Positions 8,422 through 17,634 of a DNA stretch of 64,000 nucleotides are shown one piece after another; position 1 is the first letter of the stretch; every line of letters begins with the position of its first letter. The stretch comes from MVRV01 sp964469905. Its GTDB lineage: Bacteria > Desulfobacterota > Syntrophia > Syntrophales > Smithellaceae. The stretch spans positions 9,910-73,909 of the forward strand of contig CAYXZW010000009.1 of the NCBI GenBank assembly GCA_964469905.1, in the 5' to 3' direction. The notes under the pieces were generated by a model, which worked only from the letters and a program-made list of their open reading frames with translations, had not been told where the DNA came from and searched no databases. The translations under genes were made by a program, and so were the position numbers.

Positions 8422-9909
8422 CTAGCGTCGCCAGTTCCCCAGGCTCCGCCAGGGCGACAATGGCTCACCGGCGACTGCACTGGAAAACTTTGTTTTTTTC
8501 TGCAAGGCCAGATCATCGATGATGTAAGCAATGCAGGCCATCTCGGCATCAGTTCTTTGAGGTTTCCAGTCGGAAAAATGGGAGCTCACAAAATCGGTAA
8601 ATGTATCCCCGGCAGCAAAGGCATCAGAGCGTAGAACGTCGATCAAAAAGGGAATGGCTGTCCTGATTCCCAGAATGACATAGCTTGAGAGCGCTTGAAT
8701 CATGCGACAAATTGCGGCGTCTCTGTTTTCGGCATAGGCAATCAGTTTGGACAGAATGGGATCGTATTCTACCGGAACCTGAAATCCGGCATAGACACCG
8801 CAATCGTTGCGGATTCCCGGCCCCGAAGGTTCTTTCAGGTAAGTGATTCTGCCGGGAGAAGGATAAAATCCCTGCTCCGGGTCTTCCGCATAGATGCGGC
8901 ACTCTATGGCATGTCCTCTTCCCTGAATCCGCTCCTGCACCAGAGTCAACGGCTCGCCGGCGGCAATCATAAGCTGATGGCGGACAATATCGATGCCGGT
9001 TACCATTTCCGTAATCGGATGCTCGACCTGGAGACGTGTGTTGACTTCCAGAAAGTAGAAGCTGCCATCGGCATCGAGCAAAAATTCTACCGTGCCGGCA
9101 TTGACATACCCGGAAGCCCTTGCTGCCGCGACGGCCGCTTTTCCCATCCTCTCCCGAAGCTCGGACGTCAGCGCGGTCGACGGCGTTTCTTCAATGATCT
9201 TCTGGTGGCGTCTTTGAATGGAACATTCCCGTTCGAGCAAATGAACAACATTACCATAGCGGTCGGCCATAATCTGGAACTCGATATGCCGGGGTCGCGC
9301 CAGATACTTTTCCAGGTAGATCGCACCATTGCCAAATGCACTGGCGGCTTCGCTCGATGCAGACAGGCAGGCTTCGCGAATTTCCACAGGCGTTGAAACG
9401 ACCCGCATTCCCTTTCCCCCGCCTCCGGCGGCTGCTTTAATCAGGACGGGATAACCCAGGCTATCGGCCTCGCGGGCAATAATATGCGGATCCGACTCAG
9501 GCCTAGTCATGCCGGGAATAACGGGAACACCATTTTTAATCATCGTCTGCCGCGCGATGGTTTTATCCCCCAACTCACGAATCACAGACGCGGGCGGGCC
9601 GATGAAGATCAAACCGTTTTCTTCGCAACGTTCGGCAAAATCTCCGTTCTCGGCCAGAAATCCATAACCGGGATGAATCGCCTCGGCCCCGCTTTCTTTC
9701 GCCGCTGCAATTATTTTGTCGATATTGAGGTAGCTTGACGCCGGCTCGGCATTCCCCAGGGGGACGGCCTGATCGGCATCCAGAACATGAACCGCCTGTC
9801 GATCCACATCCGAATAGACGGCGACGGTTGCCACACCCATCTCCCGACAGGTAAACATAATACGCCGGGCTATTTCCCCTCTGTTGGCAATCAGGATCTT
9901 CTTGAACAT
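8422..9909 (-). CDS. Biotin carboxylase subunit of the acyl-CoA carboxylase
   Basis: About 495 residues, catalysing ATP-dependent carboxylation of the carrier's biotin. The start at 9909 (MFKKILIANRGEIARRIMFT) has AGGAG upstream; the open frame to 10047 runs into the previous gene and is unlikely to be translated. The ATP-grasp glycine-rich loop (KAAAGGGGKGMRVV), the catalytic EVNTRLQVEHPITEM segment, and the C-terminal biotin carboxylase domain are present. It ends soon after that domain with no biotinyl domain, which agrees with the separate carrier gene. It acts with the carboxyltransferase encoded upstream at 9998-11614. Confidence 0.95.
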   Translation of the reverse strand: MFKKILIANRGEIARRIMFTCREMGVATVAVYSDVDRQAVHVLDADQAVPLGNAEPASSYLNIDKIIAAAKESGAEAIHPGYGFLAENGDFAERCEENGLIFIGPPASVIRELGDKTIARQTMIKNGVPVIPGMTRPESDPHIIAREADSLGYPVLIKAAAGGGGKGMRVVSTPVEIREACLSASSEAASAFGNGAIYLEKYLARPRHIEFQIMADRYGNVVHLLERECSIQRRHQKIIEETPSTALTSELRERMGKAAVAAARASGYVNAGTVEFLLDADGSFYFLEVNTRLQVEHPITEMVTGIDIVRHQLMIAAGEPLTLVQERIQGRGHAIECRIYAEDPEQGFYPSPGRITYLKEPSGPGIRNDCGVYAGFQVPVEYDPILSKLIAYAENRDAAICRMIQALSSYVILGIRTAIPFLIDVLRSDAFAAGDTFTDFVSSHFSDWKPQRTDAEMACIAYIIDDLALQKKTKFSSAVAGEPLSPWRSLGNWRR

Positions 9910-9997
9910 ATTGACTCTCCTGTTCAACGGTCCGCAATGATCGTCTAATCTCTTTACTTTTGCCTCCACCACCGGAGGCAATTCCTTCGGTCGCACC

Positions 9998-11614
9998 CTA
10001 CATCCGGAAAATGCCATATCCCGGAATATCGTCACGGAGAGGAGCATTCAGAGCAGCGGATATGGCCAGTCCCAGCACATCCCGTGTATCGGCCGGATCG
10101 ATAATTCCGTCATCCCATAGTTGGGCCGTGCTGTAATAGGCATTGCTTTCGGTCCTGGCGGCAGCAATCACCGGTCCGCTGATTTGTTCCACTTCTTCGA
10201 CAGACATCGGGGGCGCACCCTCTTTGGCCAGTTGGTCATTTCTCAGCGTGACCAGAACACCGGCCGCCTGCTCCCCTCCCATGACGGCAATTTCGGCATT
10301 AGGCCACATCCACAGGAAGCGCGGCGAATAAGCCCGCCCGCACATGGCATAGTTGCCCGCACCATACGATGCACCGATCATTACGGTAAATTTGGGAACG
10401 GTGGCGTTGGCCACAGCGTTGACCATCTTGTGACCGTCCTTTGTAATGCCCAACCGTTCGTACTCGCGGCCGATAATAAAACCATTGATATTCTGGAGGA
10501 AAATTAGCGGTATCTGGCGCCGGTCGCAAATCTGAATGAATTGAGTGCCTTTCAGGGCACTATCGGAAAACAGGATGCCGTTATTACCGAGAATTCCCAC
10601 GGGATAACCGTGGATATAAGCCCAGCCGCAGACCAGCGTCGGGGCATACAGTTCCTTGAACTCCAGAAATTCACTCCGATCAACCATGCGCGCAATCACT
10701 TCCCGTACATCGTAAGGAACTTTAAGTTGACGACTGACAATACCGTATATCTCTTTCGGATCATAAAGGGGCGGCGCCGTCTCTTGCATAGACAGCCTTG
10801 ACTTTTCCGGATTGGGAAGGTTTTTGATGATCTTGCGCAGAATCTCGAGGGCATGCCGGTCATCTTCGGCATAATAATCAGAAACACCGGACTCGCGGCA
10901 ATGCAGATCCGCGCCTCCGAGTTCGTCCGCCGTTACCTCCTCGCCTGTCGCCGCCTTGACGAGTGGGGGCCCGCCTAAAAATATTGCGCCCGTTCCCTTG
11001 ACATGCACAACTTCATCGGACATGGCGGGCACATAAGCGCCGCCGGCCGTGCACAAACCCATTACCGCCGTGATCTGGGGGATGCCCATTTTCGAAATTT
11101 TCGCCTGATTATAAAAAAGCCTCCCGCCATCGTCGATATCCGGGAAAACCTCAGACTGAAGCTGCAATAGGCCGCCGGCTGAGTCGATCAGGGTAATGGC
11201 AGGCAGGCGATTTTCCATCACGATCGTCTGGCAGCGCAGGCTTTTTTTAACGGTCAGGGGATAGGTCGCCCCACCCTTGATCATGGCATCATTGCAGGTA
11301 ATCAACACTTCCTTGCCGGCAACAACGCCGATTCCCGAAACAAGACCCGCACCATGGATTTTTCCGTCATAAAGCCCCCGGGCCGCAAGCGGCGCGATCT
11401 CCAGAAATGGTGTGTTTCTATCCAGCAAGAGATCCAGTTTGTCCCGAACAGGCATCTTCCCCTGAGAAAGGAGACGTTTCCGGGCCGCCGGGGAGCGATC
11501 CTCCCGGGCGATCCGCAGTTCCTCTTGCAGATTTACCACCAGGGCTTCCATCGATTCATAATTTTTTCGGTATTCATCCGAACGGGTATCGATTCTTGTT
11601 TCGATGACATCCAT
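9998..11614 (-). CDS. Acyl-CoA carboxylase carboxyltransferase subunit (methylcrotonyl/geranyl-CoA type)
   Basis: A 538-residue carboxyltransferase with both crotonase-like halves. It transfers CO2 from carboxybiotin to an acyl-CoA. Segments typical of the methylcrotonyl/geranyl-CoA group are FPDIDDGGRLFYNQAKIS, CTAGGAYVPAMSDE and ELGGADLHCRESGVSDYYA, together with the C-terminal GASYGAGNYAMCGRAY and EIAVMGGEQAAGVL. It is the first gene of the operon and has a strong GAAGGGGG ribosome-binding site. Propionyl-CoA carboxylases are similar, but the ADLHC...SGVSDYYA segment and the AtuA neighbour favour a gamma-carboxylation substrate (3-methylcrotonyl- or geranyl-CoA). The two cannot be told apart from sequence by eye. 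Confidence 0.93.
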   Translation of the reverse strand: MDVIETRIDTRSDEYRKNYESMEALVVNLQEELRIAREDRSPAARKRLLSQGKMPVRDKLDLLLDRNTPFLEIAPLAARGLYDGKIHGAGLVSGIGVVAGKEVLITCNDAMIKGGATYPLTVKKSLRCQTIVMENRLPAITLIDSAGGLLQLQSEVFPDIDDGGRLFYNQAKISKMGIPQITAVMGLCTAGGAYVPAMSDEVVHVKGTGAIFLGGPPLVKAATGEEVTADELGGADLHCRESGVSDYYAEDDRHALEILRKIIKNLPNPEKSRLSMQETAPPLYDPKEIYGIVSRQLKVPYDVREVIARMVDRSEFLEFKELYAPTLVCGWAYIHGYPVGILGNNGILFSDSALKGTQFIQICDRRQIPLIFLQNINGFIIGREYERLGITKDGHKMVNAVANATVPKFTVMIGASYGAGNYAMCGRAYSPRFLWMWPNAEIAVMGGEQAAGVLVTLRNDQLAKEGAPPMSVEEVEQISGPVIAAARTESNAYYSTAQLWDDGIIDPADTRDVLGLAISAALNAPLRDDIPGYGIFRM

Positions 11615-11668
11615 AAAGCCCCCTTCGTTGCTGGCATGACTTAAATCAAATATAATTATTGTTCATTT

Positions 11669-11714
11669 ATTGAATCTAGTTCAATTCAATAATCAAATTC
11701 ATTTTACGTGTCAA
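11669..11714 (-). promoter_or_regulatory. Candidate promoter and overlapping operator of the acyl-CoA operon
   Basis: Reading leftwards on the minus strand, TTGACA lies at 11714-11709 and a weaker TATTGA -10 at 11691-11686, with a 17-bp spacer. A palindrome, ATTGAA at 11669-11674 and TTCAAT at 11680-11685 around TCTAG, with a second TTCAAT copy at 11685-11690, overlaps the -10 and start region. That is where a repressor would act. The carboxyltransferase start is at 11614. The -35 is perfect, the -10 is poor. Confidence 0.45.
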
Positions 11715-11969
11715 GCTTTTTTTCCAGCTGGTCTATAAAATGGGAAAATAGTGCCAGATAATACACGGTCAGCAGTCAATAATGATGAGAAAAAAGATAT
11801 AGTTCAGGTCATTGGATTGCCTCAATGCCGGAATTATTGAGAGGGAGCTACTGCAGCAAAGTGATTGCAACAGTGTTAATTGTATTATTTATTTGACTTT
11901 TTCCCACTCCCAATCTAAGTTTCTGCCGCTTGAAAAATAGCCGCAAAGAATAAAATCTCAAGGTTGAGC
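11715..11969. other. Divergent intergenic region before the ketosynthase operon
   Basis: No gene is apparent between the acyl-CoA operon promoter and the first ketosynthase gene. An inverted repeat CTCAAT/ATTGAG lies at 11821-11841. I see no convincing sigma-70 or sigma-54 promoter for the plus-strand operon. An AAGG element at 11960-11963 precedes the ATG at 11970. Confidence 0.4.
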
Positions 11970-13220
11970 ATGCAAACAAAGAAACGTATTGTAATTACCG
12001 GATTAGGAACACTCAACGCAATAGCCAATAACATTCCGGATTTTGCATCAGCCCTGCGGACGGGAGTGTGCGGCATCCAACCGTTAGACCTCTTCGACAC
12101 CGAAGGTTTTCGCTGCCGTAACGGCGGCCAAATCAAGAATTTTTCTCCCCGCGATTACATTCCGCCGGATTTTTCCCTCAAAAGGATGTCGCGGGCGGAT
12201 ATGCTCTCCTTTGCCGCAACTCTGGCGGCACTCACCGATGCCGGCCTTTATCCCTTGCCGCAACAGCTAAAAGAAGAGACGGGAGTTGCCATCGGCGGCG
12301 GTTCCGGCGGACTTTTCGAAGCGGAATCCTTTTATCAGGATTTATTAGGGAAAAAAAGCAAACGGGCTCGATTTTCGCGCCTGTCATCTGTTTATTGCGC
12401 ATCTTCCGCTGACCGGATCGCTTCTAATTTAGGATTGGCCGGTCCTAAAGCGACATTCATGACGGCCTGCTCCGCCGGGGCCACGGCCATCGGTTATGCA
12501 CGGGATTTAATTGCGGGCGGTCAGGCCCGGATTATGATCGCCGGGGGAGTAGAACCGATGTGCCGGATTACATATGCCGCTTTCAATGCCCTCAAATCTC
12601 TCGATCCGGGAGTTTGTCATCCCTTCGATAAAGACCGCGAGGGATTATCTTTGGGCGAGGCAGCGGCGATTCTGATTTTGGAATCATTGGATGATGCTTT
12701 GGAAAGAGGCGCTGAAATCTATGGCGAAATTCTGGGCTACGGCATTACCTGCGATTCCTTCCACATGACGGCGCCCGATGAGAAAGGTTCCGGCGCCGTC
12801 CGTTCCATGCAGGCGGCACTTGCCGACAGCGGTTTGGTAAGCGATGATGTTGATTATATCAATGCCCACGGCACAGCAACTCCGGTCAATGATATTATGG
12901 AAACCAAGGCGATCAAGGAAGTATTCGGCAAGCGTGCCCGCTGTCTTCCGGTGAGCTCCACTAAAGCAATGACTGCCCACACGCTGGGCGCAGCCGGTGC
13001 GCTCGAAGGCATTGTTTCCATCCTGGCGCTGATACACGGTTTTATACCGCCAACGATCAACTGCCGTAATTCTGATCCGGAATGCGACCTCGATTACGTA
13101 ATCGGTGGGGCCAGGACGGCTGACCTGCGCATTGTGCTTTCTAATTCTTTTGCCTTTGGCGGCAATAATACAACAGTAATATTCGGCAAGTATGATCAAA
13201 GGGGCGCCCGCAATGGCTAA
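11970..13220 (+). CDS. Beta-ketoacyl-ACP synthase (FabF-like, catalytically complete)
   Basis: A 416-residue condensing enzyme of the FabF/type II polyketide group. The catalytic Cys is C167 in TACSAG, and the two His are H300 (NAHGTATPVND) and H337 (KAMTAHTLGAAGALE), with K332 also present. It should therefore do decarboxylative Claisen condensation with malonyl-ACP. The ATG at 11970 follows AAGG; a TTG at 11964 is possible. The stop overlaps the start of the next ketosynthase-like gene (ATGGCTAA), so the two are probably translationally coupled and work as a heterodimer. The downstream ammonia-lyase, thioesterase and glycosyltransferase suggest aryl-polyene-like synthesis rather than housekeeping fatty acid synthesis. 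Confidence 0.93.
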   Translation: MQTKKRIVITGLGTLNAIANNIPDFASALRTGVCGIQPLDLFDTEGFRCRNGGQIKNFSPRDYIPPDFSLKRMSRADMLSFAATLAALTDAGLYPLPQQLKEETGVAIGGGSGGLFEAESFYQDLLGKKSKRARFSRLSSVYCASSADRIASNLGLAGPKATFMTACSAGATAIGYARDLIAGGQARIMIAGGVEPMCRITYAAFNALKSLDPGVCHPFDKDREGLSLGEAAAILILESLDDALERGAEIYGEILGYGITCDSFHMTAPDEKGSGAVRSMQAALADSGLVSDDVDYINAHGTATPVNDIMETKAIKEVFGKRARCLPVSSTKAMTAHTLGAAGALEGIVSILALIHGFIPPTINCRNSDPECDLDYVIGGARTADLRIVLSNSFAFGGNNTTVIFGKYDQRGARNG

Positions 13221-14481
13221 TTTACCGCCGACAGAGAACGTCCGAAGAATTGTTATTACCGGTCTCGGCATGGTGACGCCGCTGGGAATCGGCAAGGAAG
13301 AATTTCGCCGCCGCGTTTTTGCCGGTGATTGTGCCGTTGCCGCAATAAAATCATTTGACACATCAGCGTTTCCGTCGCACTTGGGTGCGGAAGTGGATAA
13401 TTTTCAACCGCGCGATTTTATCTCGGTAAAAAATATCCGTCGGATGGATAAGATATCCATGCTGACAACGGCAGCAGCCCGGCTGGCGCTCGAAGACGCC
13501 GGGCTTACGATAAATACTGCCAACCGCGACCGCATCGGTATTCTGCTGGGAACATCTTTTGGCGCTACCGATGTAACCGTCCAGTTTGCCGGAACACTAT
13601 TTAAAGATGGGCCTTCCTTTGTCAATCCGATCCTGGTTCCGAATACCGTAATGAATGCACCGGCCGGACATGCTTCCATCGAGCTGGGCTTCCGCGGCGT
13701 CAATACTACCGTAACTCATTTTGCCGTTTCGGCGGAAACGGCCATCGCCTATGCTGTTTCGGAAATACGCCGCGGTGCGGCAGATTTTATGCTCGCCGGC
13801 GGGGTGGACATTTTATCGAAATTTTATTATGAAGCGCTGACCCGTTTTCACGCTCTTTCGCCTTTCGACGGCAAGATTGAGGCCTGCAAACCTTTCGACC
13901 GCGACCGCAATGGTATGGTCGCCGGAGAAGGTTGCGGATTTGTGTGTATTGAAAGCCTGGAATCGGCGCTGTCCAGAGGGCGGAAACCTTACTGTGAAAT
14001 AAAGGGTTTCGGTCAGGGCTCCTCACCGACAACTCCTACCGGGTGGCCGGAAAATGCCGCCGGAATAACAAAGACCATTGGACGAGCTCTGAATAATTCC
14101 GGAGTCTCCCCGCAGGATATCGTTGCCATCTTTGCTGCGGCCAACGGCGGTATAACCCTCGATGGAATCGAAGCGGAGGCCTATGCGGAAGTATTTGCGG
14201 CAAATGAAAACAGACCTTTGATTACCTCCCTCAAAGGCGCTATCGGAGAAAGTTTTTCGGGCGGCGGAATGCGTGCCTGTGCTTTGGCCTTGTCTCTGGA
14301 AGAAGGCGTTTTACCGCCAACCGTCGGACTGACGAATCCCTTGACAGCACTGGCCTTTGTCCGGGAGCAAAAAAGGGAATTGGCAATCAGTAATGCGCTG
14401 CTTGCCGGCATTTCTTTCGGCGGCACTTACGTCTATCTGGTGTTGGGCAACTCTGTCCATAAGGAGAAAAAAGCAAATTGA
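13213..14481 (+). CDS. Chain-length-factor-like ketosynthase homologue (inactive partner)
   Basis: A 422-residue ketosynthase-fold protein lacking the whole catalytic set. The nucleophile region reads THFAVSAETAIAY, with Ala at about residue 171 where the partner has Cys. The first His region reads AAANGGITLDG and the second GAIGESFSGGGM. In type II polyketide and aryl-polyene systems such a paralogue pairs with the active ketosynthase and sets chain length. The ATG at 13213 lies eight bases after AAAGGGG and overlaps the preceding stop, which supports coupled expression. A longer open frame from 13192 exists but would extend into the preceding gene. Confidence 0.88.
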   Translation: MANLPPTENVRRIVITGLGMVTPLGIGKEEFRRRVFAGDCAVAAIKSFDTSAFPSHLGAEVDNFQPRDFISVKNIRRMDKISMLTTAAARLALEDAGLTINTANRDRIGILLGTSFGATDVTVQFAGTLFKDGPSFVNPILVPNTVMNAPAGHASIELGFRGVNTTVTHFAVSAETAIAYAVSEIRRGAADFMLAGGVDILSKFYYEALTRFHALSPFDGKIEACKPFDRDRNGMVAGEGCGFVCIESLESALSRGRKPYCEIKGFGQGSSPTTPTGWPENAAGITKTIGRALNNSGVSPQDIVAIFAAANGGITLDGIEAEAYAEVFAANENRPLITSLKGAIGESFSGGGMRACALALSLEEGVLPPTVGLTNPLTALAFVREQKRELAISNALLAGISFGGTYVYLVLGNSVHKEKKAN

Positions 14482-14822
14482 ATATCGGTAGATTGATCAA
14501 CAAGATGGCGATAGTTCAGCGCCAAGCACCTTTTCTGCAGGATAAAGGCAAAACCTGTAATAACAGGCAATATGCTGAGCCGGAAAATGATCTGCCGCTG
14601 CAGAGTTCTGGCTGAAAGATACAATTCGCTATTGCAAAGTAGGGCACATGTTTGATAAGCCTTTAACCGGATTTCCCAACACCCAATTTGCTCTGGCGGG
14701 AAAGTCCGCTGAAATTAAGATCGGCCGGACTTTTATAGATTAAATAATCTTTAACACTGGCAGAAGAACACTGATGTCATTGCGGGCATAAATAAAACAA
14801 TTGCAAAGGTTTTGAATATTTT
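14482..14822 (+). other. 341-bp gap with no recognisable gene
   Basis: Two very short frames occur: a TTG-initiated one (14478-14615, about 45 codons, overlapping the preceding stop and preceded by AAGGAG) and an ATG-initiated one (14648-14743, 31 codons). Neither resembles a family I know. The position, between chain-length factor and radical SAM genes, is where a dehydratase or ACP might be expected in such loci. This could be the site of a lost gene, but nothing in it is diagnostic. Confidence 0.3.
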
Positions 14823-16052
14823 ATGAAATTTAAACTTATCTATCCCAAATGGGAAAAACTGGATCGTCAGACCCGCTTTACCTTGCCGCCGCATGGCCCG
14901 GTGGTTATGGCTGCCGCTCTGCCGGCTGATGTGGAAGTGGAGTTCATCGATGAAAACGTTGAACCTATCGACTTTGAATCGGGAGCCGATCTGGTCGGCA
15001 TCTCCATGATGTTGACAGTTCAGACCAAACGCGGCTGGGAAATTGCCGACGCTTTCCGTGCCAAAGGCATCAAGGTAATATTCGGCGGCATCGCCACTAT
15101 GCTGCATGCCGAAGAAACCGGACTGCATGCGGATGCTGTTTTTCTGGGCGAAGCGGAAGGCCGGATGGAAAAGGTCTTTGCCGATTTGAGCAGCAACAAG
15201 CTGCAAAAAGTTTACGACTACATGCAGAATTTTCCGCCGATTGAAAGTGTCGGAACGGCCCGGCGCAGTATTTTAAATCGGGAAATGTACAATTACCGCG
15301 GCGTGCAGATGGTTGACCTGGTCCATGCTTCCCGTGGTTGCCGTTTTAATTGCTATCCGTGTTGTGTAAATTTTTTAGGCGGCCGCAGTTTCCGGCCTCG
15401 CCCCTTTGATAAGGTTGTAGCAGAAATGGCCAGTATTGATAACAACAGACTATTCATTGTTGATAATTCACTGGCCCAGGACAAGGATTGGGAAATGAAT
15501 CTGTTTCGCGAAATGATTCCTCTGAAAAAGAAATGGTGCTCCCATCCCATTGAAAACGACGATAAAGTTCTTGATCTGGCAGCACAGGCCGGGGCCTGGT
15601 TTGTTTATCAGGCAATATTTGATTCTTCCGATTTCATCCGTGATCGCATCAAAAGGTATCATGATTATGGAATTGCCGTGGAAGGCAGCATCCTTCTCGG
15701 TCTTGATTATCACACGGAAGATTATATCAAGAAGCTGGTGGATTTTCTGCTCGAGGTCGAGCTCGATATGGCGGAATTTACCGTGCTCACGCCGTTTCCC
15801 CATACCCGGACATTTGATGACCTGCATAATGCCGGCAGAATATTTTCCTACGACTGGAACAATTATACCTGCGGCAAAGTGGTATTCCAGCCGCAGTTAA
15901 TGTCGCCGGAAAAGCTCCAGGAAATGTATTATTACGCCTGGGACAAGTTTTACGAAGATGAACCGCAGAATTATAAAATGTTTAAGCTTCTGAAAAATGT
16001 TATGGAAAAAGAAAAAGCAGACAACACGTATATGCCTCGTAAACGCAATTAG
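14823..16052 (+). CDS. B12-binding-domain radical SAM protein
   Basis: A 409-residue protein. The radical SAM cluster motif CxxxCxxC is C173-C177-C180 in GCRFNCYPCC. The N-terminal third is a cobalamin-binding-like Rossmann region (DLVGISMMLTVQTKRGWEIA, then KGIKVIFGGIATMLHAEE). The strict DxHxxG cobalamin motif is not obvious, so cofactor use is uncertain. The family includes methyltransferases and cyclases acting on lipids, hopanoids and antibiotics. It sits between the ketosynthase pair and the ammonia-lyase gene, with a second B12-type radical SAM gene at the end of the other half-cluster. A tailoring role on the polyketide or aryl product is inferred. Confidence 0.88.
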   Translation: MKFKLIYPKWEKLDRQTRFTLPPHGPVVMAAALPADVEVEFIDENVEPIDFESGADLVGISMMLTVQTKRGWEIADAFRAKGIKVIFGGIATMLHAEETGLHADAVFLGEAEGRMEKVFADLSSNKLQKVYDYMQNFPPIESVGTARRSILNREMYNYRGVQMVDLVHASRGCRFNCYPCCVNFLGGRSFRPRPFDKVVAEMASIDNNRLFIVDNSLAQDKDWEMNLFREMIPLKKKWCSHPIENDDKVLDLAAQAGAWFVYQAIFDSSDFIRDRIKRYHDYGIAVEGSILLGLDYHTEDYIKKLVDFLLEVELDMAEFTVLTPFPHTRTFDDLHNAGRIFSYDWNNYTCGKVVFQPQLMSPEKLQEMYYYAWDKFYEDEPQNYKMFKLLKNVMEKEKADNTYMPRKRN

Positions 16053-16080
16053 TTTTTTTGAAGAAAGCAGGAATTAAATC

Positions 16081-17634
16081 ATGAAGAAAGTTGGCGGAAA
16101 ATCCGTTGTTGTAATCGACGGCGGCAATATCTGTTTTGATGATATAATTGCCGTAGCGCGCGACGGTGTGGCAGTTCAAATAAGCAAAAGCAAGGCCTTT
16201 GTGCAGCGAATGGAAAAGACTAAGCTCATGCTCATGAAATCAATGCACCGGGACGTGCCTGTTTATGGAGTGAACACCGGGTATGGAAAATCATGCGGCA
16301 ATAGGATGTCCCTGAATCTCGCCCTGAAGAACGGTGAAAACATTTTCCGTTTTCATGGCTGCGGCACAGGGGACCCCATCGGAATTGAGGAAACACGCGG
16401 TGCGATGTTATGCCGGATAATTTGCCTGGCCCGCGGATATTCAGGAGTGTCCGTCGCACTTCTACAGCAAATGGCTGATTTCCTGAATTCGGGAATAACA
16501 CCGGTCGTTCCCTGCGAAGGATCTGTCGGAGCTTCCGGAGATTTAACACCGATGTCTTATATCGGAGCCTGCCTCGCCGGTGAACGCGAAGTTTTTTACC
16601 GCGAGGAAATAATGCCGACGAACAAAGCGTTGAAGAAGGCCGGGCTTAAACCATACAAATATTTACCCAAAGAGCCGCTTTCCATGGTCAACGGCACTAC
16701 CACAATGACGGGTATTGCCGCTCTGGCGGTGGAAAGAGCAAATCGCATTTTAAACGCCGCCATCTATGCCACTGCACTTTCGGTGCATGCCTTGAAGGGA
16801 AATGCACATCACTATCATCCGGTGCTGGCCGAAGCAAAGCCCTTCCCCGGCCAGGCTTTTGTTGCCAAGCAGATTGCCCGCCTTCTGCAGACCAATGTCT
16901 CGACGCGGCAACTCGAAGATGATGCTCTGGAAACGCTGCAGGATCCATACTCACTGCGCTGTGCACCGCAGGTACTGGGCGTTTTGTGTGACGCTCTTTC
17001 CTGGATAAAAAAATGGGTGGAAATCGAAGCCAACAGCTCCAATGATAACCCCATATTTGATCCGACAACAGGCAGTGTTCTCATGGGGGGAAATTTCTAC
17101 GGCGGACATATTGCTTTTGCCATGGACGGACTAAAAGCGGCCTTGGCTTCGGTGGCCGATATGTGTGACCGCCAGACGATGCTTCTTGTCGATCCGCATT
17201 CGAACAGAGGGTTGCCAGCCGATTTAGTAAGAACTTCCCCGAAAGAGACCGGTCTGCAACATGGTTTTAAGGCCATGTCGATTTCTTCATCGGCTCTGGC
17301 GGCGGAGGCGTTGAAAGGAACCATGCCCGCGGCATCATTCTCGCGCTCTACGGAATCGCATAATCAGGACAAGGTCAGCATGGGCACGATTGCCGCAAGA
17401 GATGCAGAGAGAATCTGCACTTTAACGGAACGAGTTTTGTCTATACATCTTCTGGCGGCGGCTCAGGCCTGTGATATCCGGGAAAATGTGAAGGCAAGGT
17501 CATTACTGGCCGGCATTCAGGAAAAAATCAGATTTGTCAGCAAGCCGGTCATTGAAGACAGGCCATTGGATGCTGATATTGAAAGTATGTGCTTTGCAAT
17601 AAGATACTCAGATTTCTTCAGGATCAAAACATGA
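16081..17634 (+). CDS. Aromatic amino acid/histidine ammonia-lyase (MIO enzyme)
   Basis: A 517-residue member of the HAL/PAL/TAL family, which eliminates ammonia from Tyr, Phe or His to give 4-coumarate, cinnamate or urocanate. The autocatalytic MIO triad Ala-Ser-Gly is residues 151-153 in GASGDLTP, and the catalytic Tyr is Y62 in VYGVNTGYG. The substrate-selectivity pair lies in FRFHGCGTG and reads F91-H92, unlike the usual S-H of histidine lyases, F-L of PAL or H-L of the Rhodobacter TAL. In aryl-polyene and flexirubin loci this family supplies the aromatic starter acid. Substrate here is uncertain. It overlaps the thioesterase start by four bases (ATGA). Confidence 0.92.
   Translation: MKKVGGKSVVVIDGGNICFDDIIAVARDGVAVQISKSKAFVQRMEKTKLMLMKSMHRDVPVYGVNTGYGKSCGNRMSLNLALKNGENIFRFHGCGTGDPIGIEETRGAMLCRIICLARGYSGVSVALLQQMADFLNSGITPVVPCEGSVGASGDLTPMSYIGACLAGEREVFYREEIMPTNKALKKAGLKPYKYLPKEPLSMVNGTTTMTGIAALAVERANRILNAAIYATALSVHALKGNAHHYHPVLAEAKPFPGQAFVAKQIARLLQTNVSTRQLEDDALETLQDPYSLRCAPQVLGVLCDALSWIKKWVEIEANSSNDNPIFDPTTGSVLMGGNFYGGHIAFAMDGLKAALASVADMCDRQTMLLVDPHSNRGLPADLVRTSPKETGLQHGFKAMSISSSALAAEALKGTMPAASFSRSTESHNQDKVSMGTIAARDAERICTLTERVLSIHLLAAAQACDIRENVKARSLLAGIQEKIRFVSKPVIEDRPLDADIESMCFAIRYSDFFRIKT

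Noticed and set aside
14478..14743. Two short frames between the chain-length factor and the radical SAM gene as ACP or dehydratase fragments
   Set aside because: Neither has a phosphopantetheine Ser motif or a hot-dog motif; the resemblance is not enough to claim a gene.
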